NCBI RefSeq assembly: GCF_025685625.1
Contig: NZ_JAGSYI010000007.1
Location: 95,116 to 159,115 of the forward strand
Origin: Acidicapsa acidisoli
GTDB taxonomy: Bacteria > Acidobacteriota > Terriglobia > Terriglobales > Acidobacteriaceae
Direction: 5' to 3'
DNA length: 64,000 bases
Below the pieces are notes generated by a model. It did no database searches. It had not been told where the DNA came from and worked only from the letters and a program-made list of their open reading frames with translations. This document shows positions 16,860 to 24,833 of this stretch, piece after piece. The position numbers and the translations under genes are program-made. How positions within the stretch are numbered: the stretch's first letter is position 1; every line of letters begins with the position of its first letter.

Positions 16860-16951
16860 GGAGAGTTGGCAGAGCCCGGTTGAATGCACCTGACTCGAAA
16901 TCAGACGTAGTCGAAAGGCTACCGGGGGTTCGAATCCCTCACTCTCCGCCA
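16860..16951 (+). tRNA. tRNA-Ser (anticodon CGA)
   Basis: The acceptor arms GGAGAGT (16860-16866) and ACTCTCC (16941-16947) pair over 7 bp, followed by discriminator G and an encoded CCA (16949-16951). The anticodon loop CTCGAAA (16894-16900) is closed by a CTGA/TCAG stem and places CGA (16896-16898) at the anticodon, reading UCG. A long variable arm (about ACGTAGTCGAAAGGCTAC) and the T-loop GGTTCGAATCC are present, as required for a class II serine tRNA. I saw no second copy of its 3' end in the window, so there is no sign of use as an integration site. Confidence 0.95.
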
Positions 16952-17181
16952 TTCACTGATTCTAAACGGTTTACGCAGCTCGCTACTATTCCTTGTTACT
17001 ACTTTTCTCGAAATAGCCCATTTCTCGGTATTTCCTCCTGGAGGCGAGAAATGGCGAGCCGTCCTGCAAAGCTCTACATCAGGTCAAAGGTAGGATGGTC
17101 GTTCGACCGCGAAAAGGCCACTCCTAACTGCACTCTCTGGACCAAGGCATTGCTGAAAACGCTGCTAAAGGAGCAGTGAAG

Positions 17182-18183
17182 ATGAAGAGGATTGTCCAAC
17201 TGGACGGGGTTCGGGCGCTGGCCATACTGGCTGTGTTTCTCCATCATGCGCTCAAGCTCAAGATGATGTGGATGGGCGTCGACCTCTTCTTCATCCTGTC
17301 GGGATTTCTGATCACTGGCGTTCTCCTTAACGCCAGGCGGAAAACTCTGGGCCAATATTTCTCCAGATTCTACGAGCGCCGCGCCCGCAGAATCCTCGGC
17401 CCTTACATTCTTACCCTCCTGGTGATGAGTCTCTTCTTCGGCCTTGCTTGGGCGCGCCATTGGTATGTTTACATCCTGCTTACCAATCTTTTGCTTCCTC
17501 TGCACATCCCGCATCCTGTCGCCTTCGACCCATTATGGTCTCTTGCGGTAGAGGAACAGTTCTACCTTGTATGGCCCTTCGCCGTATACTTCCTCAGCGA
17601 AAAATACCTCGGACGTCTTGCAGCCCTTTTGGTAGTGCTTGCACCTGTGCTGCGAGGTGTCTTCCATTTTCATGAGCATTGGGCCATTTACACGCTCACG
17701 CCTTTCCGTATGGATTTGCTGGCGACGGGCGCCCTGCTCTGCCTGGCCTACCGACACCGTCGAGCCGCGATTGAACGCTGGGGTACAAGGCTTGGCCTGA
17801 TCTTGTTGCTGACAGGACTCGCGGGCTTGTGGATTCTATCGCGATTTGGCATCAGCACGTATGGCAACACACGAGTCGGAAATGTCCTGATTTACGAGTG
17901 CGCTTTGTTTTCCTGTCTTGGGGTGATGCTCTGGGCACTGAGCGGATGGAAGGTAGCACTGTTGCGCTGGCGACCGCTCACCTATATTGGCCAGATCAGT
18001 TACACCATGTACCTGGTTCACCTGGGCGTGCTGACCCTGATCGGAACCCGCTTCTCACCAGCTCTCACAGTGGTCGCTGGTCTGACCGTCACGATTGCCT
18101 ATGCTTCCGTCTCCTGGTATCTCTTTGAAAAGAAGCTGCTCAGCCATTCCTCTCCAGTCACCCAAGCCGTACCGGTGCACTAG
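17182..18183 (+). CDS. Membrane acyltransferase, OafA/YrhL (AT3) family
   Basis: A 333-residue inner-membrane protein with about ten hydrophobic helices, of the acyltransferase-3 family that transfers acetyl or other acyl groups to extracytoplasmic glycans or lipids. I use ATG 17182 (MKRIVQLDG), nine bases after AAAGGAG; GTG 17176 is in frame but sits too close. Family motifs are QLDGVRALAILAVFLHH near the N terminus (paired His), MGVDLFFILSGFLIT in helix 2 and RFYERRARRILGPY after it, plus WSLAVEEQFYLVWP in the middle. It ends with the membrane domain and has no SGNH tail. It stands alone after tRNA-Ser and converges with the DUF1593 gene 13 bases downstream. The acceptor substrate is unknown. 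Confidence 0.88.
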   Translation: MKRIVQLDGVRALAILAVFLHHALKLKMMWMGVDLFFILSGFLITGVLLNARRKTLGQYFSRFYERRARRILGPYILTLLVMSLFFGLAWARHWYVYILLTNLLLPLHIPHPVAFDPLWSLAVEEQFYLVWPFAVYFLSEKYLGRLAALLVVLAPVLRGVFHFHEHWAIYTLTPFRMDLLATGALLCLAYRHRRAAIERWGTRLGLILLLTGLAGLWILSRFGISTYGNTRVGNVLIYECALFSCLGVMLWALSGWKVALLRWRPLTYIGQISYTMYLVHLGVLTLIGTRFSPALTVVAGLTVTIAYASVSWYLFEKKLLSHSSPVTQAVPVH

Positions 18184-18196
18184 AGTCCTTTGCTGC

Positions 18197-19741
18197 CTAT
18201 ATTCCCGCCGGAACCGAAGCTATCGGCAGCGGCCTTACGTGCAGCACAATACGCCGATAGGATGTGAGTTTCGGTGTACCCTCATCTGTGACTTCGAGGA
18301 TGACGTGGGCAACGCCTTCTCCGCGACAAGGCATGATTCCCGGTATCCACACCTCACGACAGGGCGAATTAATCGTGACCTGCGCCTGCGGACCATTGGC
18401 TCTATTGATGCTAACGTCGGCTCCATGCGTACCTGCAAGTCCGGCTTCTTCATAAACCCACCACTGGTAATGGAGTGTCTGCCCGTCAGGATCCCTGCTC
18501 CCTGCCGCGTCAAGAGTCAAGCTTGCTTTGGCGTCAACGGTTAGCTCGACAGGAGCGGTCCCAGCTTGCCCATTCACCTCAACTTCCGGATTGTGGTTCG
18601 CGTGGGCGAAATCTTTGATCGTCCAATCCATTCGCGCGGCAAAGTCATTCTGATAAGCATCCCGCCAACGCCAGATCGTTGCCTGGTCCGAAACATGTTC
18701 AACCCCATCGATGCCGATAACGCGGTCCTGCGAGGTTGCGCGAGTAAATTCATCGCCACCCTGGGTCCAGATGGCGTGGGACTCGCCATAGGGCTGGCGA
18801 TAAACATAGCGTCCGCCCCAACCACCCCAGTCCGGACGGCGATACGAATTCAACCCGTTGTCAATCAGCCCAAGAAACGACGGTGTATCGCCTTCCATGA
18901 TGAACATAAAGCGCGGGTAAAACTTGCCCATCGGACCCTTGGCGCGGATATTCGCCTCAAGCCATTCATTGGTTACAACGCTGGTGTTGGCGCCGGCGCC
19001 ATTACGGTAATAGAGATCGCCGCTGATGCCGGTCCACGTTGCGTAATAGTATTCCTCGCCATTGGGCGCGCTGGGCTTGACTATATAAAAGAGCGTGGGA
19101 AACTCGCGGCGAATCCACGGTCCCGCGTCATCCTGGTCAGAGATGGAAGAGACGCGCAGATGGGATACGAGCTGATCCATCTCAGTGGCGGAATGCGTAG
19201 CTCGCAGATCGATGAGCGCCTGGGCCAGTGTGTTTACGCCGCCCCAAAGGCAAATCCAAAGCGGACGTGGATCGTCGCGTTCGATGGCCTTGCTCAGCGC
19301 CTGTGAACCGGCAGATGCTTTCCCTACTCCGGTGGCCGCCATGCCGTAAGCGGGCTGGCCGGCAAAAATGCGTTGATCGAGATACTCCGCAGTGGGCCAG
19401 CCCTTCGCGTGCAACAGCAGGTTGGGACGCACCTGGCCATACGCCTGAACGATGGCATGCATGGTATCGGGGTGTGTTGCACTCTTTTGCCATGTCGAAG
19501 TGGAGGCAATCATGGCCTCAAGATCGAATTCATTGGAGTAAAGCAGCAGGCGCACAAACGACATCTGATCGTCAGGCTCATTCCCAATGTCGCTGATGAT
19601 GGCCACGCGCGGATGACCGGCAAAGTTATCTGCGGCTGGTGGTGTGACAGATTGCGCCCCGGCCACCATCGGCGCAATAAAGAAAGCAAATAGACAAACC
19701 CACGCGCGTGAACAGAGTCTTATCCACTCTTCCGTTCGCAT
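18197..19741 (-). CDS. Secreted DUF1593 / Sde0182-like protein (nucleoside hydrolase-like fold)
   Basis: A 514-residue exported protein. I start it at ATG 19741 because GGAGG lies five to six bases upstream (CCGGAGGCGACA); an ATG 18 bases further out is the alternative. A signal peptide is evident (WVCLFAFFIAPMVAGAQ). The N-terminal two thirds begin with HPRVAIISDIGNEPDDQMSFVRLLLYSNEFDLEAMI, where DIGNEPDDQMS resembles the calcium-binding Asp cluster of nucleoside hydrolases; this is the hallmark of DUF1593 proteins, first noted in cellulose-binding Sde0182 of Saccharophagus. Around residue 410 a beta-rich C-terminal domain begins (LTLDAAGSRDPDGQTLHYQWWVYEE), as in the two-domain members. The true substrate of the family is not settled; a polysaccharide or glycoside role is inferred. 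Confidence 0.84.
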   Translation of the reverse strand: MRTEEWIRLCSRAWVCLFAFFIAPMVAGAQSVTPPAADNFAGHPRVAIISDIGNEPDDQMSFVRLLLYSNEFDLEAMIASTSTWQKSATHPDTMHAIVQAYGQVRPNLLLHAKGWPTAEYLDQRIFAGQPAYGMAATGVGKASAGSQALSKAIERDDPRPLWICLWGGVNTLAQALIDLRATHSATEMDQLVSHLRVSSISDQDDAGPWIRREFPTLFYIVKPSAPNGEEYYYATWTGISGDLYYRNGAGANTSVVTNEWLEANIRAKGPMGKFYPRFMFIMEGDTPSFLGLIDNGLNSYRRPDWGGWGGRYVYRQPYGESHAIWTQGGDEFTRATSQDRVIGIDGVEHVSDQATIWRWRDAYQNDFAARMDWTIKDFAHANHNPEVEVNGQAGTAPVELTVDAKASLTLDAAGSRDPDGQTLHYQWWVYEEAGLAGTHGADVSINRANGPQAQVTINSPCREVWIPGIMPCRGEGVAHVILEVTDEGTPKLTSYRRIVLHVRPLPIASVPAGI

Positions 19742-19925
19742 TGTCGCCTCCGGGTGCATTCATCGATTCCCTGCCTCAGACCGGCTCTCTTACGCCGGAT
19801 TATTTGACAGCCACGCAAGGAATTGTCGAGAGTGATCCTACAACATCCTGCATGTTCGCACAGTGATCCTCTGCACCTCTATACTCCGTAAGCCCAAACT
19901 TTGCTAAATTCGGGAGACATTTGCA

Positions 19926-21248
19926 ATGACGAAAGATCTTCACCCGTTTCAAATAGTTATGCGCTGGTTGGCTCTACTGATATGTGTTTCTCCCTCTCTG
20001 GCTCAAACACCGCACGCAAAAAAGGTCATCGGAGGCTACTTCGAGGAGTGGGGAGTTCGCTATGGCGGATTCACAATTGCGGATTTGCAAAGGAATGGGG
20101 TTGCCGATGAACTGACGCACCTGATCTACGCCTTTGGTGATGTGACTCCGACTTCAACGCCTTCGTGCGCTGTCGACGATCCCTCCGTAGCCTACCTGGA
20201 TGCGTCCCTGCCGAGTGTGAGCGGCAAACCCTACACGGCACCCCTCTATGGGAATTTCGGAGCGATCCTGCAACTCAAAGAGTTGCATCCGCGCCTGAAA
20301 GTACTGATCTCGCTCGGAGGGCAGGCCGGCAACGCCGCTGGCTGGGTGGCCGCTGCCGCTTCGCCCAATGGACGCGCGGCGCTTGCCTCATCGTGCATCG
20401 ATCTGTTCGTCAAAGGCAACATCGCTGCTGGCGTTCGCGCTCCCGGTCTCTTCGACGGCTTCAATATCGACTGGGAGTTTCCATCCGCGGCAGACAAAGA
20501 GAATTTCACTGCCCTGTTGAAAGAGTTCCGAACGCAGCTCGATGCTCTGTCGAAGAACACGGGCAAGCAGTATGTTCTAACCTTCGATTCACCAGCGGAT
20601 CCGAGGAAATACGCCAACATAGATCTAAGAGCTGCCGCCGAGCAAGTGGATTTCCTCACTATTGATGGCTACGATTTAGCGGCGCCCGAGGATAAGCAAA
20701 CCAATGAAGCCTCTTCCCTTTTCGCTTCCAGCGCGAACCCTTCGCACGATGGCGCACCCGACATCGACGCGACCGTAAAGGCTTATTTGAAGACGGGCGT
20801 CCCGGCGGCCAAATACACAATGGGTCTGCCGTTGTATGCCGTCGGCTGGACGGGCGTTCCCAACGGGAACCATGGTTTGTATCAAAATGCCGCAGCCCCC
20901 GCTCCCGTACTTCTAGCCGATGGATCGGGTTACTGTCCGAAACCGAATAAAGCGGCTCCGTCGCCGGGTTGTGACACCATCCTGACTCCGGGATTCTTGA
21001 CGTACGCGACGATTGAGAAGCTTATCCGGGCGAACGGCGTTACCGCCTGGTACGATTCGGCCAGAGTTGGAGCGACGCTCTACAATCCGCTCAACAAGAC
21101 CTTTTACACCTATGACTCTCCCGCTTCGGTCGCGACCAAAACGGCTTACATCCGAGAGAACAAGCTTGGCGGCGCCTACGTATGGGCGCTCAATGACGAC
21201 GATCCCGACGGTTCCCTGACAAAGCTCATAGCGGCAGGACTTAAGTAA
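19926..21248 (+). CDS. Secreted glycoside hydrolase family 18 (chitinase-like)
   Basis: A 440-residue exported TIM-barrel hydrolase. It starts at ATG 19926 with GGGAGA upstream, and a signal peptide covers about residues 15-30. The SxGG motif appears in VLISLGGQAG and the catalytic strand as FDGFNIDWEF, with Asp177, Asp182 and the proton donor Glu184. The usual DxxDxDxE has Asn180 at its second Asp, a tolerated change in some members. Other GH18 elements are YGGFTIADL at the start and the late SVGAL-like GGAYVWALNDDD, where the Trp forms the floor of subsite -1. Chitin or another N-acetylglucosaminide such as peptidoglycan or N-glycan is the expected substrate. The gene is divergent from the DUF1593 gene and followed by an esterase on the same strand. 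Confidence 0.88.
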   Translation: MTKDLHPFQIVMRWLALLICVSPSLAQTPHAKKVIGGYFEEWGVRYGGFTIADLQRNGVADELTHLIYAFGDVTPTSTPSCAVDDPSVAYLDASLPSVSGKPYTAPLYGNFGAILQLKELHPRLKVLISLGGQAGNAAGWVAAAASPNGRAALASSCIDLFVKGNIAAGVRAPGLFDGFNIDWEFPSAADKENFTALLKEFRTQLDALSKNTGKQYVLTFDSPADPRKYANIDLRAAAEQVDFLTIDGYDLAAPEDKQTNEASSLFASSANPSHDGAPDIDATVKAYLKTGVPAAKYTMGLPLYAVGWTGVPNGNHGLYQNAAAPAPVLLADGSGYCPKPNKAAPSPGCDTILTPGFLTYATIEKLIRANGVTAWYDSARVGATLYNPLNKTFYTYDSPASVATKTAYIRENKLGGAYVWALNDDDPDGSLTKLIAAGLK

Positions 21249-21382
21249 TCGAAACTGGAAGGATGCGTTCTCGTCAGCGATTTAGCTACCGGCAAACTGC
21301 GACATTATGCATGGGCAGAGACTTTTCAAACGGCCTTCTACTCAAATAGACATCTCATAATCCCAGTCGAAGGAGAATATGG

Positions 21383-22438
21383 ATGAACCGCACCAAGATT
21401 TTTCTGCTTGCCTGCACCGCTCTCGCTGCAACTTATGCCGCCGCGCAGAGCAATGATGCCACGCATCCTCCTTTGCAGGTGCCTGCCAAGACTCTGCCCG
21501 TGCCAACCGATGTCAGCCCAGGCATGCAAAGTATCATCGCGGCGCCGCGCAACCCCAACTGGAATCAATTGTGGAAGACCGGAGAAGAGTGGAGAACAGC
21601 GGCCAACGCGCAGGCGGCTAAGAGCGTGCAGGCCCTGCCTGCAATGCGTCAACGACTTCACGTTACAGTACGGCCTGACACGATCGACGGCGTGAGGGTC
21701 TACATCGTGACACCAGACGTCATTCCTCCCGAACACCGCCACAAACTCCTCATTCACGTACACGGAGGCTGTTATGTGCTTTTCCCGGGTGAGGCGGGAA
21801 CATCCGAGGCTATCATCATGGCGGGACTGGGACACTTCAAAGTGATCTCCGTCGATTACCGAATGCCCCCTGAGGCCTACTTTCCCGGCGCGCTGGACGA
21901 TGCTATGACCGTATACAAGGCGGCGCTCAAGACCACCAACCCCAAAAACATCGCCGTCTTCGGCACTTCCGCGGGTGGAGCTCTGGTGCTGGAGATGATG
22001 CTACGCGCCAAACAATTGGCGATTCCCCTGCCAGGAGCGATCGCACCCGGTACCCCAATGTCGGATGTTACCAAGACGGGCGATTCGTTCTATACCAATG
22101 AGATGGTCGATAACGTCCTGGTATCCCGCGATGGTTCCTGCGATGCCGCAACTGTTGTCTACGCACACGGTCATCCGCTCACCGATCCGCTGCTCTCACC
22201 CGTCTACGGAGATATGCACGGCTTTCCTCCGGCCATCCTGACCACCGGCACGCGCGATCTACTGCTCAGCAACACCGTGCGCGTTCACCGCAAGCTGCGT
22301 GAGGCCGGCGTCGACGCTCAACTCGAAGTCTTTGAAGGCCAATCGCACGCCCAGTATCAGTTCGACGATCGCGTGCCCGAAACAAAGGAGGCATTCGGAG
22401 AGATCACCGCATTCTTCGACAGCCATCTTGGCCATTAA
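21383..22438 (+). CDS. Secreted alpha/beta hydrolase, HSL-type esterase
   Basis: A 351-residue protein of the hormone-sensitive-lipase (family IV) esterase group. It begins at ATG 21383, nine bases after AAGGAG, with a signal peptide ending near YAAAQ. The HGG oxyanion motif is at residues 127-129 (HVHGGCYVL), and the nucleophile elbow FGTSAGGA puts Ser196 in a GxSxG context close to the family's GDSAGG. The acid is probably the Asp in TTGTRDLLL and the base the His in EGQSHAQYQF near the C terminus. It probably hydrolyses short-chain esters in the periplasm or outside. It may be co-transcribed with the chitinase gene 134 bases upstream, though that gap is large enough for its own promoter. 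Confidence 0.86.
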   Translation: MNRTKIFLLACTALAATYAAAQSNDATHPPLQVPAKTLPVPTDVSPGMQSIIAAPRNPNWNQLWKTGEEWRTAANAQAAKSVQALPAMRQRLHVTVRPDTIDGVRVYIVTPDVIPPEHRHKLLIHVHGGCYVLFPGEAGTSEAIIMAGLGHFKVISVDYRMPPEAYFPGALDDAMTVYKAALKTTNPKNIAVFGTSAGGALVLEMMLRAKQLAIPLPGAIAPGTPMSDVTKTGDSFYTNEMVDNVLVSRDGSCDAATVVYAHGHPLTDPLLSPVYGDMHGFPPAILTTGTRDLLLSNTVRVHRKLREAGVDAQLEVFEGQSHAQYQFDDRVPETKEAFGEITAFFDSHLGH

Positions 22439-22518
22439 TCGGGCATGACCGGATCGATCGACCGGCGCACTCGCCTCTCCGCTAACGATACACTGTGAAC
22501 TCAGGAGCTGGGGAGAGA

Positions 22519-24300
22519 ATGACGCAGGAGATTCTCCGCAAGATGAAGTCCGCATCCGTATGGACAGCCGCGCTGGCGTTAGCAACGATCTGGTATTGCA
22601 TGGTTGTCGCCGCATCGGCGCAATCTACCCAGGGCAAAGCACCACTCAATGTCTCGACCACACCTCAAGCTGGTTCTCCGGGTCGGTTTGTCGACATCAC
22701 CGAGAAATCCGGCGTACGTTTTCTCCACCAGGCTCCGCATACTTCCCGCAAGTATCTGATCGAAACCATGGGTTCCGGCGTAGGGCTTTTTGATTGCGAC
22801 AACGACGGCCGGCTCGATCTCTATCTGGTGAACGGTGCGCCCTATTCCGACCCCGAGCCAAAGGGGTCGATTCCCCAGAAGACTGGCCCGCAATATTGGA
22901 ATCGGATGTATCACCAGAAACCGGATGGGACCTTTGAAGATATCACCGAAAAGGCCGGACTACAGGGCGTTGGCTACGGCATGGGCGTCGCGGTTGCCGA
23001 TTATGATAACGACGGCTATGAAGACATCTTTGTCACCTCGTATGGAGGCAATCGCCTGTACCACAATAACGGCGACTGCACGTTCACAGACGTAACAGAC
23101 AAGGCAGGGGTCCCTGGCAGTGGATGGTCAACTTCAGCCACATGGGTAGACCTAGACAACGACGGTCGACTCGACCTCGTGGTAGATCGGTATGTCACGT
23201 GGGATTGGGAGGACGTCTGGTGCGGCGAACATCGTGAGGGATATCGGGCATATTGCCACCCGGATGTTTTTCAACCGATCTCCATGCTTGTTTACCACAA
23301 CGATGGCAATGGCCATTTCACGGAGGTATCACATAAGCTGGGACTGGACAAACCAGCCAAGGCGCTGGGTATTGCAATTGCCGACTATGATCGAGACGGG
23401 CGAATCGATCTCTTCGTCGCCAATGACTCGGCTCCCGAATTTCTCTTCCATCAGAAGCCAAATGGAAGTTTTGAGGAGGTGGGTTTGGAATCCGCGGTTG
23501 CAGTGAATGCCGACGGACAAACCTACGCGGGCATGGGCGTGGACTTCGCGGACTATGACAACGATGGGTGGCCCGACCTCGTTATAACTGACCTGGCAAA
23601 TCAGAGATATGCAAGTTACCACAATCAGCGAGATGGAACCTTTGACTATGCATCAAACTCCAATGGCATCGGCGCTATCACGCTTCTTCATTCGGGATGG
23701 AGTCTCAGATTCATTGACTATGACAACGATGGCTGGAAAGATCTGCTGATCGCGCAAGGGCATGATCTTGATACGGTTGAAAAGACATCCCCGAACCTTC
23801 ACTACCGCGAGCCCATGATTCTGCTTCGCAATTCGGGCAGAAAATTTGTGGATGTCTCTTCCATCTCCGGGGACGTATTCACCAAGCCATGGGTCGGTCG
23901 CGGCATGGCCATCGGCGACATCGACAATGACGGCCGTATCGATGCTGTGGTCACGACAAACGGTGGGCCTGCGCACATCCTGCACAATGAAACGGCTAAT
24001 GCAAACCACTGGATAACACTGCATCTCACCGGACACAAGAGCAATCGCGATGGCATCGGCGCGGCGGTGAAGCTGACGACCTCGCAGGGCTCACAGTGGG
24101 TGACAGCGACGACTTCGAGCGGCTATCTCTCCTCCAGCGACCCACGGGTTCATTTCGGAATGGGAGATAGTTCCGTTGCAGAGAGCATTGAAATTCACTG
24201 GCCAAGCGGAATTGTACAGACCCTGACAAATGTCAAAGCAGATAGACAGATTCAGGTCGATGAACCGTCCGCGCCCGGCAGCGATTCTCCCCGACACTAG
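22519..24300 (+). CDS. Secreted CRTAC1-like FG-GAP/ASPIC-UnbV repeat protein
   Basis: A 593-residue exported protein. The start is uncertain: ATG 22519 follows GGGGAGAG closely, and GTG 22495 or ATG 22543 are alternatives; all include the signal peptide (VWTAALALATIWYCMVVAASAQ). The body is a beta-propeller of FG-GAP/VCBS units, each with a calcium-binding loop: DCDNDGRLDL, DYDNDGYEDI, DLDNDGRLDL, DYDRDGRIDL, DYDNDGWPDL, DYDNDGWKDL and DIDNDGRIDA. The C terminus is an ASPIC/UnbV domain (NHWITLHLTG, RDGIGAAVKL, SGYLSSSDPRVHFGMG, IEIHWPSG). CRTAC1-type proteins are abundant in Acidobacteria and Planctomycetes; their ligand is unknown, with extracellular adhesion or carbohydrate binding assumed. 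Confidence 0.9.
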   Translation: MTQEILRKMKSASVWTAALALATIWYCMVVAASAQSTQGKAPLNVSTTPQAGSPGRFVDITEKSGVRFLHQAPHTSRKYLIETMGSGVGLFDCDNDGRLDLYLVNGAPYSDPEPKGSIPQKTGPQYWNRMYHQKPDGTFEDITEKAGLQGVGYGMGVAVADYDNDGYEDIFVTSYGGNRLYHNNGDCTFTDVTDKAGVPGSGWSTSATWVDLDNDGRLDLVVDRYVTWDWEDVWCGEHREGYRAYCHPDVFQPISMLVYHNDGNGHFTEVSHKLGLDKPAKALGIAIADYDRDGRIDLFVANDSAPEFLFHQKPNGSFEEVGLESAVAVNADGQTYAGMGVDFADYDNDGWPDLVITDLANQRYASYHNQRDGTFDYASNSNGIGAITLLHSGWSLRFIDYDNDGWKDLLIAQGHDLDTVEKTSPNLHYREPMILLRNSGRKFVDVSSISGDVFTKPWVGRGMAIGDIDNDGRIDAVVTTNGGPAHILHNETANANHWITLHLTGHKSNRDGIGAAVKLTTSQGSQWVTATTSSGYLSSSDPRVHFGMGDSSVAESIEIHWPSGIVQTLTNVKADRQIQVDEPSAPGSDSPRH

Positions 24301-24475
24301 AGAAGTGTCCCGTCTTGGAGCGAAAATCGAGCACTATCTCATCTGTGGCGCAATCCACCCTAGAGCCATGACTCGGACTGAAATCGCGATCCCGGAATTC
24401 GCCCTCGGTTTCTTCCTTGACAATCGATAGTAGACGGTCTACCATCGGCGCCAACTCGAGAGTAGAGTGTCTTCC

Positions 24476-24832
24476 ATGGAAAAGCAAGCAAAGCAACGGG
24501 TAGGGCTCCTCCAGGGAACGCTTGACATGCTCGTCTTGAGGACGCTGCTCTATGGTCCTGCCCATGGTCACCAGATCGGAAAGCATATTCAGAGGACCTC
24601 GAATGAATTTCTGCAAATGCAGCACGGCTCGCTCTATCCTGCGCTGCATCGCCTGGAGCGAAGAGGGTGGGTTGCCTCCAAATGGGAGACTGCGCCGGAC
24701 CGCAATCGGGAATTCAAATACTACCGTTTGACTGACAAAGGCAGAAAACAACTGGTGGTCGAAGAGTCGCAGTGGAAGCAGATGGCCGAGGCCGTGGCGC
24801 GCGTGATGTGGCCCGTCCCTGAGGAGAACTGA
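24476..24832 (+). CDS. PadR-family transcriptional regulator
   Basis: A 118-residue winged-helix repressor. I start at ATG 24476 (GTG 24467 in frame is possible; neither has a strong ribosome-binding site). Signature elements are LLQGTLDMLVLRTLLYGPAHGHQIGKHI (helix 1 and recognition region start), HGSLYPALHRLERRGWVASKW (recognition helix and wing) and KYYRLTDKGRKQL. The C-terminal helix is short, as in the group that accompanies ADOP permeases. Its stop codon is one base before the permease start, so the two genes form an operon, and it most likely represses that operon in response to an unknown ligand or to membrane/drug stress. Confidence 0.93.
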   Translation: MEKQAKQRVGLLQGTLDMLVLRTLLYGPAHGHQIGKHIQRTSNEFLQMQHGSLYPALHRLERRGWVASKWETAPDRNREFKYYRLTDKGRKQLVVEESQWKQMAEAVARVMWPVPEEN

Positions 24833-24833
24833 C

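Noticed and set aside
16860..18200. tRNA-Ser as attachment site of an integrated island
   Set aside because: No integrase gene follows and I could not find a second copy of the tRNA 3' end in the window.
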